A stretch of 64,000 nucleotides of DNA, from assembly GCF_000220505.1 (NCBI RefSeq), contig NZ_AFPJ01000051.1:1-64000 (forward strand). Direction: 5' to 3'. The notes beneath the pieces are model-generated. The model had not been told where the DNA came from. It made no database searches and was given only the letters and a program-made list of their open reading frames with translations. This document shows positions 10,201-18,827 of the stretch, in pieces (the first letter of the stretch is position 1; each line of letters begins with the position of its first letter). Position numbers and translations under genes: made by a program. The DNA is from Microbulbifer agarilyticus S89 (GTDB lineage Bacteria > Pseudomonadota > Gammaproteobacteria > Pseudomonadales > Cellvibrionaceae).

Positions 10201-10401
10201 ATCCCGCTTTCGCGCAGCGACTTCTTCGGTCCTATGGCGGTCGCGATTATGGGCGGGCTCATCGTTGCGACGGCACTGACACTGCTGTTCTTGCCAGCGC
10301 TTTACGCCGCCTGGTATCGGGTTGCGCGCCCGGATAGCGATGCGGCGTCTATACAGCCGGGGACGTCAGGCGAAACACCTGTAGCCGAGCCGGCAAACTA
10401 A
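7288..10401 (+). CDS. RND family efflux permease (AcrB/MexB superfamily)
   Basis: 1037 residues, with the usual duplicated layout: a first helix, a large periplasmic loop, helices 2-6, then the same again. The proton-relay aspartates in helix 4 are present as D402-D403 in GLMVDDAIIAVEM. The helix 10-11 region reads GTIALAGMIMRNSVILVDQIE. It forms an inner-membrane proton-driven drug or solvent efflux pump with the adaptor encoded upstream. The divergent TetR gene makes inducible expression likely. Substrates cannot be read from the sequence. Confidence 0.95.
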   Translation: MRFNLSEWALNNRPLVLYAMIILGVIGTISYTQLGQSEDPPFTFKVMVVNTQWPGASAEEVSRQVTERIEKKLMETGDFERITSFSRPGQSQVMFVARESLHSDKIPELWYQVRKKVGDIRHTLPPDIQGPFFNDEFGTTFGNIYALTGAGFDYALMKDYADRLQLALQRVDNVGKVELLGLQDEKIWVEISNTKLASLGISLSQVQAVLQAQNQMTDAGIVEAVSDRVRIRVSGQFRTVEEIRQFPIYANGHTITLGDIARVTRGFSDPPQPRMRFMGEDAIGIAVSMKDGGDILQLGEHLDTAVIELQQSLPIGLELRKVSDQPAAVKSGVGEFVKVLIEALVIVMLVSFFSLGFRTGLVVALSIPLVLAMTFALMNYFDIGLHKISLGALVLALGLMVDDAIIAVEMMAIKMEQGLSRIKAAGYAWTTTAFPMLTGTLITAAGFLPIATAQSGTGEYTRSIFQVVTLSLLASWVAAVIFVPYLGNRLLPERGGHSATGHIDPYTKPFYQRFRRILHWCLYYRKTVLLLTALVFFGAIFLFRFVPQQFFPSSARLELIVDLKLNEGASLYATEEQALRLEEMLSQHPQVENYVAYVGTGSPRFYLPLDQQLPAASFAQFVVLTRNVEEREQVRAWLIATLGEQFAEVRTRVSRLENGPPVGYPVQFRVSGEHIGEARRIAREVAAVIRDHGALANVHLDWEEPSKVVNLAVDQARARQMGVTSAALSQALRGSLSGTAVGQYREDNELITVAVRGEERERQALAQLGNLAVQTSNGNALPLNQIATLDYGFEEGIIWRRDRLPTVTVRADIYGTQQPASVVAEIWPQLQPLRDTLPPGYLLEVGGSVEESAQGQDSVNAGMPLFVFVVFTLLMLQLRSFSLSTMVFLTAPLGIIGVTLFLLLFNQPFGFVAMLGTIALAGMIMRNSVILVDQIEQDKGQGLSVWDAIVESTVRRFRPIVLTGLTAVLAMIPLSRSDFFGPMAVAIMGGLIVATALTLLFLPALYAAWYRVARPDSDAASIQPGTSGETPVAEPAN

Positions 10402-10431
10402 ACAAAAGACTAAACAAAAGACCAAACAAAG

Positions 10432-10468
10432 AAAAAGGGCCAAGAATCCGCGATTCTTGGCCCTTTTT
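10432..10468. terminator. Bidirectional intrinsic terminator
   Basis: A perfect 16-nt stem (10432-10447 with 10453-10468) with loop CCGCG has an A-run on the left and a T-run on the right. It ends the RND operon and, on the other strand, the operon ending at 10480. Confidence 0.92.
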
Positions 10469-10479
10469 TTGTGCTCGGA

Positions 10480-11391
10480 TTATTGTTGCTGCTTGATGGA
10501 GTCGTAGACGATGCCGGTCCACACATCCGGCTTCATAAAGCCCTGGCCGTACTTCTCATCAAACTCCTTGGTGGGGTTTGCCGCGACGACCTCCTCTTTG
10601 CTCATGCCCTTGTCCACCAGCACCTTGATGTTGCCTTTTAATTTCACCAGTAAGTCATGGTAACTCTGCAGCCCTTGCTTGTCGGTGATCGGTCCATGGC
10701 CGGGAATAATGCGCGTGCTGTCATCAGACATCTCGATCACCTTACGCGCATTTTCGATCACGCCGTCGAGCACACCGCCCGCAGAAATATCGATATAGGG
10801 GTAGCTACCATTGAAGAAGGTATCGCCCATATGGATCACATTGGCATTCTTGAAATGGATGATCGAATCTCCGTCCGTATGTGCCGGGCCCACATGCTGC
10901 ACACGCACTTCATCGCCGTTCCAGTGGAATGTAGTGGCATCGGTGAAGGTAATTACCGGTAGCGCATCCGCTGGGGCCGGCGGGGTGGTGCGATCCCACA
11001 GTTTGGTAAACTGTTCGGTACTCATGCGCTTGCGCACATTCTCGTGCGCAACAATCAATGCACCCGCCTTACCCATATTTTCGTTACCACCGGTGTGGTC
11101 GCCATGCCAGTGAGTGTTGATCACAAAGCGCAGGGGCTTATCGGTGAGCTTCGCCACCTCCGCGAGAATTTTCTCACTCAGCGGGGCGAACTGATCGTCC
11201 ACCATGAACGCACCGTCCTCTCCCACGAACAGCCCGATATTGCCACCGAGGCCGGTCAGCATATACAGGTTATCGGCTACAGGTTCGGATTTGATTTCCA
11301 CCTTGGAAAAGTCGCGTTGCGCCTGCGCAGACATAGCCGCACTCACGCTCAAACCGAGCGCCGCCAGCTTCACCAAAAACGCTTTCTTCAT
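10480..11391 (-). CDS. Exported MBL-fold metallohydrolase
   Basis: 303 residues with a signal peptide (cleavage after MSAQA). The metallo-beta-lactamase metal motif is intact: H94, H96, D98 and H99 in THWHGDHTGG, then HTDGDS and a late GHGP. The layout resembles the periplasmic SoxH/QsrL-like group of MBL proteins, not a confirmed beta-lactamase. Its ATG overlaps the stop of the upstream glycerophosphodiesterase-like gene by 4 nt (ATGA), so the two are translationally coupled. The substrate is unknown. Confidence 0.9.
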   Translation of the reverse strand: MKKAFLVKLAALGLSVSAAMSAQAQRDFSKVEIKSEPVADNLYMLTGLGGNIGLFVGEDGAFMVDDQFAPLSEKILAEVAKLTDKPLRFVINTHWHGDHTGGNENMGKAGALIVAHENVRKRMSTEQFTKLWDRTTPPAPADALPVITFTDATTFHWNGDEVRVQHVGPAHTDGDSIIHFKNANVIHMGDTFFNGSYPYIDISAGGVLDGVIENARKVIEMSDDSTRIIPGHGPITDKQGLQSYHDLLVKLKGNIKVLVDKGMSKEEVVAANPTKEFDEKYGQGFMKPDVWTGIVYDSIKQQQ

Positions 11392-12311
11392 TGATTCATC
11401 TCCTCAAATTCCTGTAGTTCTTCAATTATTTTTTGTAAACGATCCGGTCTGTCGGTCATGATGCCATCCACCCCTAGGGCGATGAGCCGGCGCATCTCGG
11501 GCTCGTCGTTAACGGTCCATACGTCGATACGCACGCCGCGGATCTGTGCCTGCTGCACGCTGCTCTGGTCCACCAGGGTGATACCGGAATATTGCACCGG
11601 AATATGCAGTGCCTGATAGCGGGGGCTCAACAGTCGGAAGAGGCGTACCTTGCTGGCCGCGACAAAGGCTTTCACTTCGTCGGCCCCCGCTCCGGTGGCC
11701 ACCTGTGGACAGTCACTACGAAATGCGTCTACCGCCTCCTGATGAAAGGAGGAGACAATCACCAAGTTGCTTTTCTGGAAAGATTGCAGCTTTTCACACA
11801 ACAGGCGTGCGGCCTCCGCTTGTGGTGTTTTCAGCTCAACAATCATCGGATAGCGGGGGTAGGCCTTGAATACCTGGTCCAGCGTCAGGATGCGTTGGGG
11901 GTTATCCCGGTAGGGATAGCTGCTGCCGTCCTTGGTCCAGTTGTAGGCCACGTTCAACTGGCGCAGTTGTGCCAGGGTCTTATCGCGAATCGCCCCCTGC
12001 CCATCCGTGGTCCGATCCACAGTGTCATCATGCATCAGCACCAGTACACCGTCCGCGGTCAGGTGCACATCCATCTCCAGCACGTCGACGTTCAGAGCGG
12101 CCATCTGCTTGAGGAAGATCGCCGTATTGCCGGGGAACAGGCCCTTGCCGGAGTCATCCGCATGGGCAATCACCAGCGGCCGGCGGAAGCCTTCCTGTTG
12201 GTAGTGGGGGAACTGCAGGCCAGTGTCTGGCGCAGGACGCGCGGCCAGAAAGCGCCAGCCAAGAAATAGCAGGGCCGCCAGGATCAGCAATACAAGCAGG
12301 CGTTTAAACAT
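11388..12311 (-). CDS. Glycerophosphodiester phosphodiesterase family protein, membrane-anchored
   Basis: 307 residues from the ATG at 12311; a GTG at 12326 is an alternative without a better site. An N-terminal membrane segment (about 4-20) anchors a GDPD barrel. Seen: His50 (first catalytic histidine), E79 and D81 of the metal site in LEMDVHL, and His94 in MHDDTVDRTT. The usual HRG...PENT box reads HADDSG...PGNT, so the phosphate-contacting Arg and the Glu are replaced. It may act on an altered substrate. It overlaps the genes on both sides, within a three-gene operon. Confidence 0.85.
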   Translation of the reverse strand: MFKRLLVLLILAALLFLGWRFLAARPAPDTGLQFPHYQQEGFRRPLVIAHADDSGKGLFPGNTAIFLKQMAALNVDVLEMDVHLTADGVLVLMHDDTVDRTTDGQGAIRDKTLAQLRQLNVAYNWTKDGSSYPYRDNPQRILTLDQVFKAYPRYPMIVELKTPQAEAARLLCEKLQSFQKSNLVIVSSFHQEAVDAFRSDCPQVATGAGADEVKAFVAASKVRLFRLLSPRYQALHIPVQYSGITLVDQSSVQQAQIRGVRIDVWTVNDEPEMRRLIALGVDGIMTDRPDRLQKIIEELQEFEEMNQ

Positions 12312-13728
12312 TTTCGGATACTTCACTCGCAGTCATGTTCGCACCCTGGCGCGCAACGCGCTGCTCGCGCCACCCCTGCAACAGTGCTTCCAGCCACAGA
12401 GGAAAGAAGATCACAATGTCGTACACCCGCACCAGCATGCTGCCTAAACCGGTAATCGCCGCGCCGGTCAACCGCAAACTCATCGACAGAAGGCGCAGGA
12501 TAAACGCGGAAACTACCCCGACGACAGTGCGTAAAGATACCGCGAACCGCTCCAGCGGAATCGCCATAAATGCGAGCGCAAATGGCAAGAAAAATCCCAT
12601 CCCCACTTGCACCGCCACGCTAATCCAGTGGACCTCGCTCACCGCCACCTCACTACCGGCGAGCGCTGCATTCTGCGCAATATCCTGTTGCAGCAGGATA
12701 CCTCGCATATAAGCTAGGCCCGCCGCCATCGCGGCAAACAGGACCAGCATGGCAAGTGCCGCCGACTTAATTCGCTTGCGTAACTTGTCGGTGAGCGCCC
12801 TGATACTGGGAAACATGCGGGTAATACGCAGGCTCTCCATGACCAGGACGCCCAATGAGATTTGCAGGAAAATAATCACCAGCGCAGAAATATCGGCGAG
12901 TTTGAAGGCTCCGAGGGAGCTGGCGCTACCAACGATTTCTTCCATCGGGCGCGCGATCAGGTGAAAGTTCACCAGCGCCCCGCCGGCAACCATAGCCAGC
13001 ACCAGTGTTGCGATAAAAAACTGAATCAGTGAGGACGAAGACAAGATACGCAGGGCGCGGTCGCTGCCGTGCAGGATTTCCTCATAGCGTGTCATGTGCC
13101 CGTCGATGGCTTTGGAGCGCTGCTGCACCGTGGTCACAGTTTTGTGCATATCCCCAAGACTGGTAAGGATACTGCGCCAGCCCGGCATCATGCGCTTTAA
13201 CAGCAGGTGGCGTTCGCGCGCGGACTCGCGGTAGGCCTCCAGCGCGCGGCCCTCCGCCTTGCGCATGGAGCCATGTATCGTCTCCAGCACATCCCCAACC
13301 ACGCCGTCGTGCTTGGACGGGATTTCGGCAACCGCCTTGATGGCTTTGGCCCAGTTGGTGGGCTCAGGGGGAACCTCTGCGCTGCGCACATAATCCTCGT
13401 CGATGGTGGTGAGCTGCTCGCACAAACGCCGGTGCAGGGATGGATACTGGGCGAGATCTTTGTTCATCGCCGCTTCAATACGGTCAAAGTCCCGCTCAAG
13501 CTGACGCTCCGTCGCCTCGCGTCCCGCCGCCAGCAGAACCTCACGATTGCGTTGTTGCAGGCGAGCCTCTGCTGCCGCCACGGCATTGGCCCCAAGCCGC
13601 AGGGACTGGTGAAAAAAGCGCGCCAATGCGTAGATGCCCTGGTGGGCCGGTCTGCGCGCCAGAAACAGCGCAACCAGTGCGATGACAAACCATAGCCACG
13701 GCGGCAGGCTTTGGAATAACTCGGCCAT
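12304..13728 (-). CDS. Hypothetical multi-pass membrane protein with central coiled-coil
   Basis: 474 residues; I do not recognise a named family. One helix lies near residues 8-24, followed by a ~200-residue cytoplasmic charged, helical region (RLQQRNREVLLAAGREATER) and then five or six hydrophobic segments up to the C-terminus. Start: the ATG at 13728 follows CAGGGAGGACG. Its end overlaps the start of the GDPD-like gene, making it first in the operon. It may be an envelope or transport-related protein, but nothing in the sequence fixes a role. Confidence 0.75.
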   Translation of the reverse strand: MAELFQSLPPWLWFVIALVALFLARRPAHQGIYALARFFHQSLRLGANAVAAAEARLQQRNREVLLAAGREATERQLERDFDRIEAAMNKDLAQYPSLHRRLCEQLTTIDEDYVRSAEVPPEPTNWAKAIKAVAEIPSKHDGVVGDVLETIHGSMRKAEGRALEAYRESARERHLLLKRMMPGWRSILTSLGDMHKTVTTVQQRSKAIDGHMTRYEEILHGSDRALRILSSSSLIQFFIATLVLAMVAGGALVNFHLIARPMEEIVGSASSLGAFKLADISALVIIFLQISLGVLVMESLRITRMFPSIRALTDKLRKRIKSAALAMLVLFAAMAAGLAYMRGILLQQDIAQNAALAGSEVAVSEVHWISVAVQVGMGFFLPFALAFMAIPLERFAVSLRTVVGVVSAFILRLLSMSLRLTGAAITGLGSMLVRVYDIVIFFPLWLEALLQGWREQRVARQGANMTASEVSENV

Positions 13729-14024
13729 GGTACAACGTCCTCCCTGCTGACTGGCAGCAATGCTTGTTGGGTGCACAGACCTAAGTACTGCTGTTTAAGT
13801 CCTGGTTTTAGTCCTGATGGATAACTTCGCTTTATTCGGTTTGGACCGGGGTAACACCCCATGCTACCAAGTGCCGCGAAAGGATTCTTGTGCTGCGCGC
13901 CACAAATGCGGCAAAAGGCGGATATGCGCGATTAATCCGCCCGGGCGGAAGTGCAAACAAGACAAAAGAGGTTTCAGGCGCCAACAGGCATGGGATACGG
14001 GGTAGATAACGCGCGATAGGCGCG

Positions 14025-15149
14025 CTAATCGAGCCGTTTGCGGAAGCGCAGAATGGCGAGGGTCATCATCACCACTACAAACCCCAGCAGCGCGACCAGG
14101 TCCGGCCACAGCTCCAGAATATTGGCACCCCGCAACATGATGCCGCGAATCAGGCGTAGAAAGTGAGTAAGTGGCAATATCTCGGCGAGCCACTGCGCCG
14201 CCTTGGGCATACCGTCGAAAGGAAACATAAAACCGGACAATAAGATGGACGGTAGAAAGACGAAGAACGTCATCTGCATGGCCTGGAATTGAGATTGCGC
14301 ACGTGTGGAGATCAGCAGCCCCATGGCCAAGTTCGCCAGAATCAATAACAGCGCGGCAATGTACACATCCAGCAGGCTCCCGCGAATCGGCACACTGAAC
14401 AGCACTACCCCCAGCAACAGAATCAGGCTGGTCTGCACCAGCCCAATCAGCCCATAGGGTAATACCTTGCCGATCATCAGCTCGGCGCGACTGATGGGCG
14501 TGGCGATCAGCAATTCCATATTGCCCCGCTCGCGCTCGCGCACAATCGCCACCGAAGTAAACATCACCATGGTCATGGTCAGGATAATGCCTATCAGGCC
14601 GGGAACGATATTGATCGCGGAAACGCGCTGTGGATTGTAGAAGGCCACAATGCTGATGGGCCTCTCCGGTAGGGGAACCGTGGTTTGCCGGTCGGGCAGT
14701 GCGATATCGGTCTCCGGCGGCGGTTCACCCACCGGGATCTGCGCCAGTTGCTGGGCCGCACTCTGCACCACCGTATCACTGCCGTCCACCAGTATCTGGA
14801 CCGCTTCCTGCCCCAGCGCCAGGCGGCGCTCGTAGTCGTAGGGAATGACTACGCCCACGCTGATTTCGCCGCGGCGCAACATGCCCATCAGCTGATCGGG
14901 GGATTGGGCCGGCATGACCGGCTCGATCACTTCCGTGGCAAGCATATCCATCACAAACTGGCGGGATGCACTGGTTTTGGATTGATCGGCGATCGCCGCA
15001 GGCAGGTTGCGCAGGTTGAGATTAATGGCGTAACCGAATAGCGCGAGTTGCATGATGGGGATGCCAACGATCATCGCCAGGGTCATGCGGTCGCGCCGCA
15101 TCTGGCGAAACTCCTTGATCAACACCGCGTACAGGCGTCGCCAGTTCAA
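14025..15149 (-). CDS. ABC-2 type permease (YhhJ/YbhS-like)
   Basis: 374 residues. There is one N-terminal helix (about 24-42), a periplasmic domain of ~130 residues, and five C-terminal helices with RERERGNMELLIATPISRAE in the loop between. This is the usual layout of the YhhJ/YbhS/YbhR exporter permeases. It overlaps the ATPase gene by 4 nt. Only one permease gene is present, so the pump is probably a homodimer, unlike YbhF-YbhS-YbhR. Confidence 0.92.
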   Translation of the reverse strand: MNWRRLYAVLIKEFRQMRRDRMTLAMIVGIPIMQLALFGYAINLNLRNLPAAIADQSKTSASRQFVMDMLATEVIEPVMPAQSPDQLMGMLRRGEISVGVVIPYDYERRLALGQEAVQILVDGSDTVVQSAAQQLAQIPVGEPPPETDIALPDRQTTVPLPERPISIVAFYNPQRVSAINIVPGLIGIILTMTMVMFTSVAIVRERERGNMELLIATPISRAELMIGKVLPYGLIGLVQTSLILLLGVVLFSVPIRGSLLDVYIAALLLILANLAMGLLISTRAQSQFQAMQMTFFVFLPSILLSGFMFPFDGMPKAAQWLAEILPLTHFLRLIRGIMLRGANILELWPDLVALLGFVVVMMTLAILRFRKRLD

Positions 15150-16123
15150 CGAGGCGGCTCCGCTGCAGCGAGCGCGGCGTTATCGCCCGCCTCGCGGTGG
15201 GTGGCCGACACAAATACATCCTCGAGGCTCGCAGCAATTGGGGTGATATGAGCGCCGGGCTCGGCGTTGTCCAGAGCCTGTTGCAGCTTCTGCTGTACTG
15301 CAGTCCCCTCCCCCTGTCCGTCCGTGAGAATACGCAAGCTGTTGCCAATCTGCGCCGCGCTGATCACACCGGGTACGCTCAGCAGGCACTCCCGCGCCTG
15401 CCGCTGATTTGCCGATTCCACCAGTAAGGTGCGGCCTTTCAGTGCGCCGGTCAGTTCAGCGGGCGTACCGTCGGCCACCAGGCGCCCGCGATCGAGGATC
15501 GCCAGGCGATGGCAGCGCTCCGCTTCATCCATGTAATGGGTGGAAACCAGAATGGTGGTGCCGGCGTCGGTCAGTTCGAATAATTTTTCCCAGAAGTCGC
15601 GCCGCGATTCCGGGTCCACCGCACTGGTCGGCTCGTCCAGAAACAACAACTCCGGTTCGTGAATCACTGCCCCGGCCAATGCCAGGCGCTGCTTCTGGCC
15701 GCCACTCATGGTTCCCGCCAGTTGCCCGCTGCGCCCTTGGAAATGGTACTCGTCGAGCAGGTCGTCGATACGGGAGCGGGCCTTATTGCCTGGCACATTT
15801 TGTACCGCCGCGAGGAACTCAAGGTTCTCGCGCACCGTCAGGTCGGAGAACAAAGAAAACTGCTGTGTCATATAGCCAATACGCTGGCGCAGTACTTCCG
15901 CCTGCGCCGGTATCTTCAGCCCGAGCACCTCGATCTCCCCTTGCGAGGGCGTCAGCAGGCCACACAGCATGCGAATACTGGTGGACTTACCAGAACCGTT
16001 CGGCCCGAGAAAACCGTATATCTGCTTGCGCGGCGCGGTGAGATCCACATGATCCACGGCCACCAGAGAACCGAATGTCTTGGTGAGTCCGCGCGCGCGA
16101 ATGGCAACATCACTTTCCGACAT
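15146..16123 (-). CDS. ABC transporter ATP-binding protein (YbhF-like, single domain)
   Basis: 325 residues: Walker A GPNGSGKST at about 40-48, Q-loop MTQQFSLF, signature MSGGQKQRLALA, Walker B LLFLDEPTSAVD, and STHYMDEAERC. A C-terminal extension with LLSVPGVISAAQIG is typical of ABC-2 export ATPases. Its start overlaps the end of the HlyD gene by 14 nt and its end overlaps the permease by 4 nt, so the three are one transcript and one machine. Confidence 0.93.
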   Translation of the reverse strand: MSESDVAIRARGLTKTFGSLVAVDHVDLTAPRKQIYGFLGPNGSGKSTSIRMLCGLLTPSQGEIEVLGLKIPAQAEVLRQRIGYMTQQFSLFSDLTVRENLEFLAAVQNVPGNKARSRIDDLLDEYHFQGRSGQLAGTMSGGQKQRLALAGAVIHEPELLFLDEPTSAVDPESRRDFWEKLFELTDAGTTILVSTHYMDEAERCHRLAILDRGRLVADGTPAELTGALKGRTLLVESANQRQARECLLSVPGVISAAQIGNSLRILTDGQGEGTAVQQKLQQALDNAEPGAHITPIAASLEDVFVSATHREAGDNAALAAAEPPR

Positions 16124-17273
16124 TATCGGGCTCTTGCGGTTGCTTCATGGGCTTCAGCGCATCGGGCAGTTGCCGATCGTCGTACTCATCAAAGGGACCA
16201 GGTGAATGTGAAGCGGAGGAATCCAGCCGCTCGAACCCGGGCAACACGCTGGGCTGGCGCAAGGGCGCGGCAGAGTCGATTCCCGCTTGAAACTCCACAC
16301 GCAGTGGCAGCCCGGCCGGCAAGCGGTCGACGCCCGTTCCCGGCGCAAACTGCACCTCAACGATGTAACTGAGACGGGCGGCATCGCTGCCGGTCAATGC
16401 GTAGTATGGCGTAAACGATGGTTCATCGCGCACCACCCGCACTCGCCCCGGGTACGCCACAGGCTTTGGTGCTGTGTCCGTACTTGCAGAAGCCGTGCTT
16501 TCGTCCAGCACGATGCGCGCCTGCCGACCGACAGCCACACCGCGACGCAGCGATTGCGGAACATAAACCCGGGCATAGGGCGTATCGCCCACCAACATCA
16601 CCACCAGCGAGCCACCTATCGGGGCCTCATCGCCCAGCTTGAACGGAATACTATCCACAAGCCCGGCACGGGGTGCGCGGACGTTGAGTTTTTCCAGCAA
16701 TACCCGCTGGGCTTGTGCCTGCGAGCGGGCTTCGGCAAGGGCCGCCTCCCCCTGCTCTATGTCTTCCACCCGGTTGCCGCGCTCCAGTTCCAGCAACTGC
16801 TCTTGTGTGGAGCGCACCTGTGCCCGCGCATTTTGCGTGGCCGCCAGTGCGCCGTCGATATCCGCCTGGGCGACATAATTCTTTTTGCCCAGTGCCACCA
16901 GGCGCCGGTAATCCGCTTCCCGGTCCACCAGATCTGCGCGGGCGGCAAACAGATCGGCCCTGGCGCGTTCGATTTCCTCTACCCGGGGGCCGACGCGCAA
17001 TTCTGCAAGCGCCGCCTGCTGACGTACCACACTGGCTTCCAGTGCACGCAGTTGCGCGAGGGTCGTCGAAGGATCAAGCACCAGTAACAGCTGCCCGGCC
17101 TCCACTCGCTGCCCCTCGCGCACATGGACTTGCACGATTTTTTCGGCCAGTGGTGCCGGCAGCGCGATACGGTCCCATTCCAGCGTCCCCAGCACGACAT
17201 CCTTTGGCTTTTCACATGCGCAAAGCATCAGGCACAGGGCACACAGACGACAGATTGACATCGCGATTTGCAT
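16110..17273 (-). CDS. HlyD-family membrane fusion lipoprotein
   Basis: 387 residues from the ATG at 17273, chosen over a GTG at 17297 because of a GTTGAG site and a compact signal. The signal ends in the lipobox LCAC (Cys20). It has a lipoyl half (VHVREGQRVEAGQLLLVLD), a long coiled-coil hairpin rich in Ala, Arg and Glu (about 60-190), the second half (VRAPRAGLVDSIPFKLGDEAP) and a beta-barrel. It is the first gene of the exporter operon and should link the ABC pump to an outer-membrane channel, as YbhG or YhiI do. Confidence 0.9.
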   Translation of the reverse strand: MQIAMSICRLCALCLMLCACEKPKDVVLGTLEWDRIALPAPLAEKIVQVHVREGQRVEAGQLLLVLDPSTTLAQLRALEASVVRQQAALAELRVGPRVEEIERARADLFAARADLVDREADYRRLVALGKKNYVAQADIDGALAATQNARAQVRSTQEQLLELERGNRVEDIEQGEAALAEARSQAQAQRVLLEKLNVRAPRAGLVDSIPFKLGDEAPIGGSLVVMLVGDTPYARVYVPQSLRRGVAVGRQARIVLDESTASASTDTAPKPVAYPGRVRVVRDEPSFTPYYALTGSDAARLSYIVEVQFAPGTGVDRLPAGLPLRVEFQAGIDSAAPLRQPSVLPGFERLDSSASHSPGPFDEYDDRQLPDALKPMKQPQEPDNVGK

Positions 17274-17781
17274 GTGGGGCTCAACCGGGCAACGCACTGA
17301 GCATGTTTAGCGCCGGATCCTCGACCCAACACTGGAACCAAAATCATCCCGTGACATTAGGATCATTGCCCTCCGCATAAAAATCTCCACAATTCCCCCA
17401 AAAATTATTTCGCCTTAATGGCCTCATGAAAAACCATTCCTTAAAAACCAATCCTAAAAACTATAGGTCGGTGGGAATACTTGGGTTGACATAAGGATGA
17501 AGTGTGTAGAGCCAATAAATAATCCAGCTTCTGTCATCGGATTGCGCCGACTTTCCGGCAAATCCGTCTACACTCCATACAAATTTCTCAGGGATTGAGA
17601 TTTTCCACTTAAGTGGATTGGCATATTTTCCTCCCGGAATGAAGAAGTGGGCCTGCCCCACAAAGCGCAGCAATTTAAGACGCACCGGTGAGGAACTTGG
17701 GAAGACGCATTATTTGCCTGATTGGGCCACACAGGCATCCCCTCCCACATGCCCATATCCCTGAGACTCCTTGAGTTAATT
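17274..17781. other. Intergenic region upstream of the curli operon
   Basis: About 500 bp between the divergently transcribed HlyD-type exporter operon and csgD. It should hold both promoters. A short AT-rich stretch at 17380-17460 carries several A-runs. A 74-codon minus-strand frame at 17461-17685 lacks an ATG and a ribosome binding site, and I do not call it a gene. I see no terminator or clear palindrome. Confidence 0.4.
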
Positions 17782-18387
17782 ATGGGGTCATCTATGCCGA
17801 TTCTCTTTTTGAGCGATGCCGGCCTTCATGGGGATTTGCTGTTCTCTCTCATTTCAGAATCATTGCCGTTTAGTTGGGAAAAATCGGAATTTGGTAAGCA
17901 GAAGCACTGCCTGCAAAACTACGACGCAATCGTCGTAAATTGTTTTGGCCTCGCCTCCTCGTCCATCCCGGGGACAGAATTCCACTATTTAAAGGGCCTG
18001 GAACATTCTCGCGTCCTGCTCATCAACCTTCCCGATGATTTACCTGCCCACATCACTACGCCTCTGGAAGAGCGCAAGTTTGTTTTCCTCTGCGATCATC
18101 GCACCGGGCAGCAGGAGCTTGTCAGTAAGCTGGCCTCCAGCATCCAGAGTTCCCAACTCCAAGGCGATTCCGATTCGAGATCAAGACTGCTCCTGACCAA
18201 GCGGGAGCAGGAAATCCTGGCGCAACTCACCACCGGAGAGCCAAACAGCATCATCGCATCGCGGCTGCACTTGAGTGAGCACACCGTGAAAAACCACATG
18301 TACAACATCTTTCGCAAGATTGGTGTGAAAAACCGGCTACAGGCCAGCAACTGGGCGAAATTGCACCTGCAAGTCGAACGGATATGA
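17782..18387 (+). CDS. csgD: CsgD-like LuxR-family transcriptional regulator
   Basis: 201 residues from the ATG at 17782; ATG 17794 is nearly as good, and starts at 17722 or 17749 lack sites. The N-terminal receiver-like half has no obvious phosphoacceptor aspartate pocket. The C-terminal LuxR helix-turn-helix (LTKREQEILAQLTTGEPNSI, then SEHTVKNHMYNIFRKIGVKN) closely follows E. coli CsgD. Its stop overlaps the csgE start (ATGA). Unlike in E. coli, it is co-directional with all the curli structural genes here. It is the expected activator of curlin expression. Confidence 0.9.
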   Translation: MGSSMPILFLSDAGLHGDLLFSLISESLPFSWEKSEFGKQKHCLQNYDAIVVNCFGLASSSIPGTEFHYLKGLEHSRVLLINLPDDLPAHITTPLEERKFVFLCDHRTGQQELVSKLASSIQSSQLQGDSDSRSRLLLTKREQEILAQLTTGEPNSIIASRLHLSEHTVKNHMYNIFRKIGVKNRLQASNWAKLHLQVERI

Positions 18388-18827
18388 GAAAGGTTGTCGC
18401 ATTTTGCCTGTCGCTAATGACGCCCCTGCCTGCCCTCACCCAGGAGGACAACGGCACCCTGGAAGAACAGGTAGTAGCGGAAGATAGCGCGACCATCGAG
18501 GACGAGATCAGCGGGTTTAATATCGACCAGACAATTACCCGCACCGGGCATGACTTCGCGCGGTATATGAGCGAGTACCGCAACCTGAACTACCCGGACA
18601 GTGACTACAACCTCACGATTCAAGAGCGCCCCTCCGCCCGCTGGGGCAATCTGATCTGGATCACCTACAACAACAAAACGGTATTTCGACGCTTTATCAG
18701 CCCCAGCACGAACAATATCCGTCAGCTGGCAGAGGAAGCGTCACAGATGATTCACGAAATGGTTTTACAGGAAAAGGTACGTGCGGCCTTTACCGACCAC
18801 TTTGATTTAGGCAAGGACGAACTCTGA
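18384..18827 (+). CDS. csgE: Curli assembly/transport factor CsgE
   Basis: 147 residues with a short signal peptide (about 1-19). The core ITRTGHDFARYMSEYR, NLTIQERPSARWGNLIW and VFRRFISP is diagnostic of CsgE, the periplasmic cap that gates the CsgG pore. It is linked to its neighbours by 1-4 nt overlaps on both sides, so it is co-translated with csgD and csgF. Mature CsgE is about this size. Confidence 0.95.
   Translation: MRKVVAFCLSLMTPLPALTQEDNGTLEEQVVAEDSATIEDEISGFNIDQTITRTGHDFARYMSEYRNLNYPDSDYNLTIQERPSARWGNLIWITYNNKTVFRRFISPSTNNIRQLAEEASQMIHEMVLQEKVRAAFTDHFDLGKDEL

Noticed and set aside
10480-11391. Reading the exported MBL protein as a beta-lactamase
   Set aside because: The metal motif is common to the whole MBL superfamily, and nothing specific to class B enzymes is visible.
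17461-17685. A 74-codon minus-strand frame in the csgD upstream region
   Set aside because: It starts with GTG without a Shine-Dalgarno sequence, and no family resemblance is seen; it lies in the expected regulatory region.
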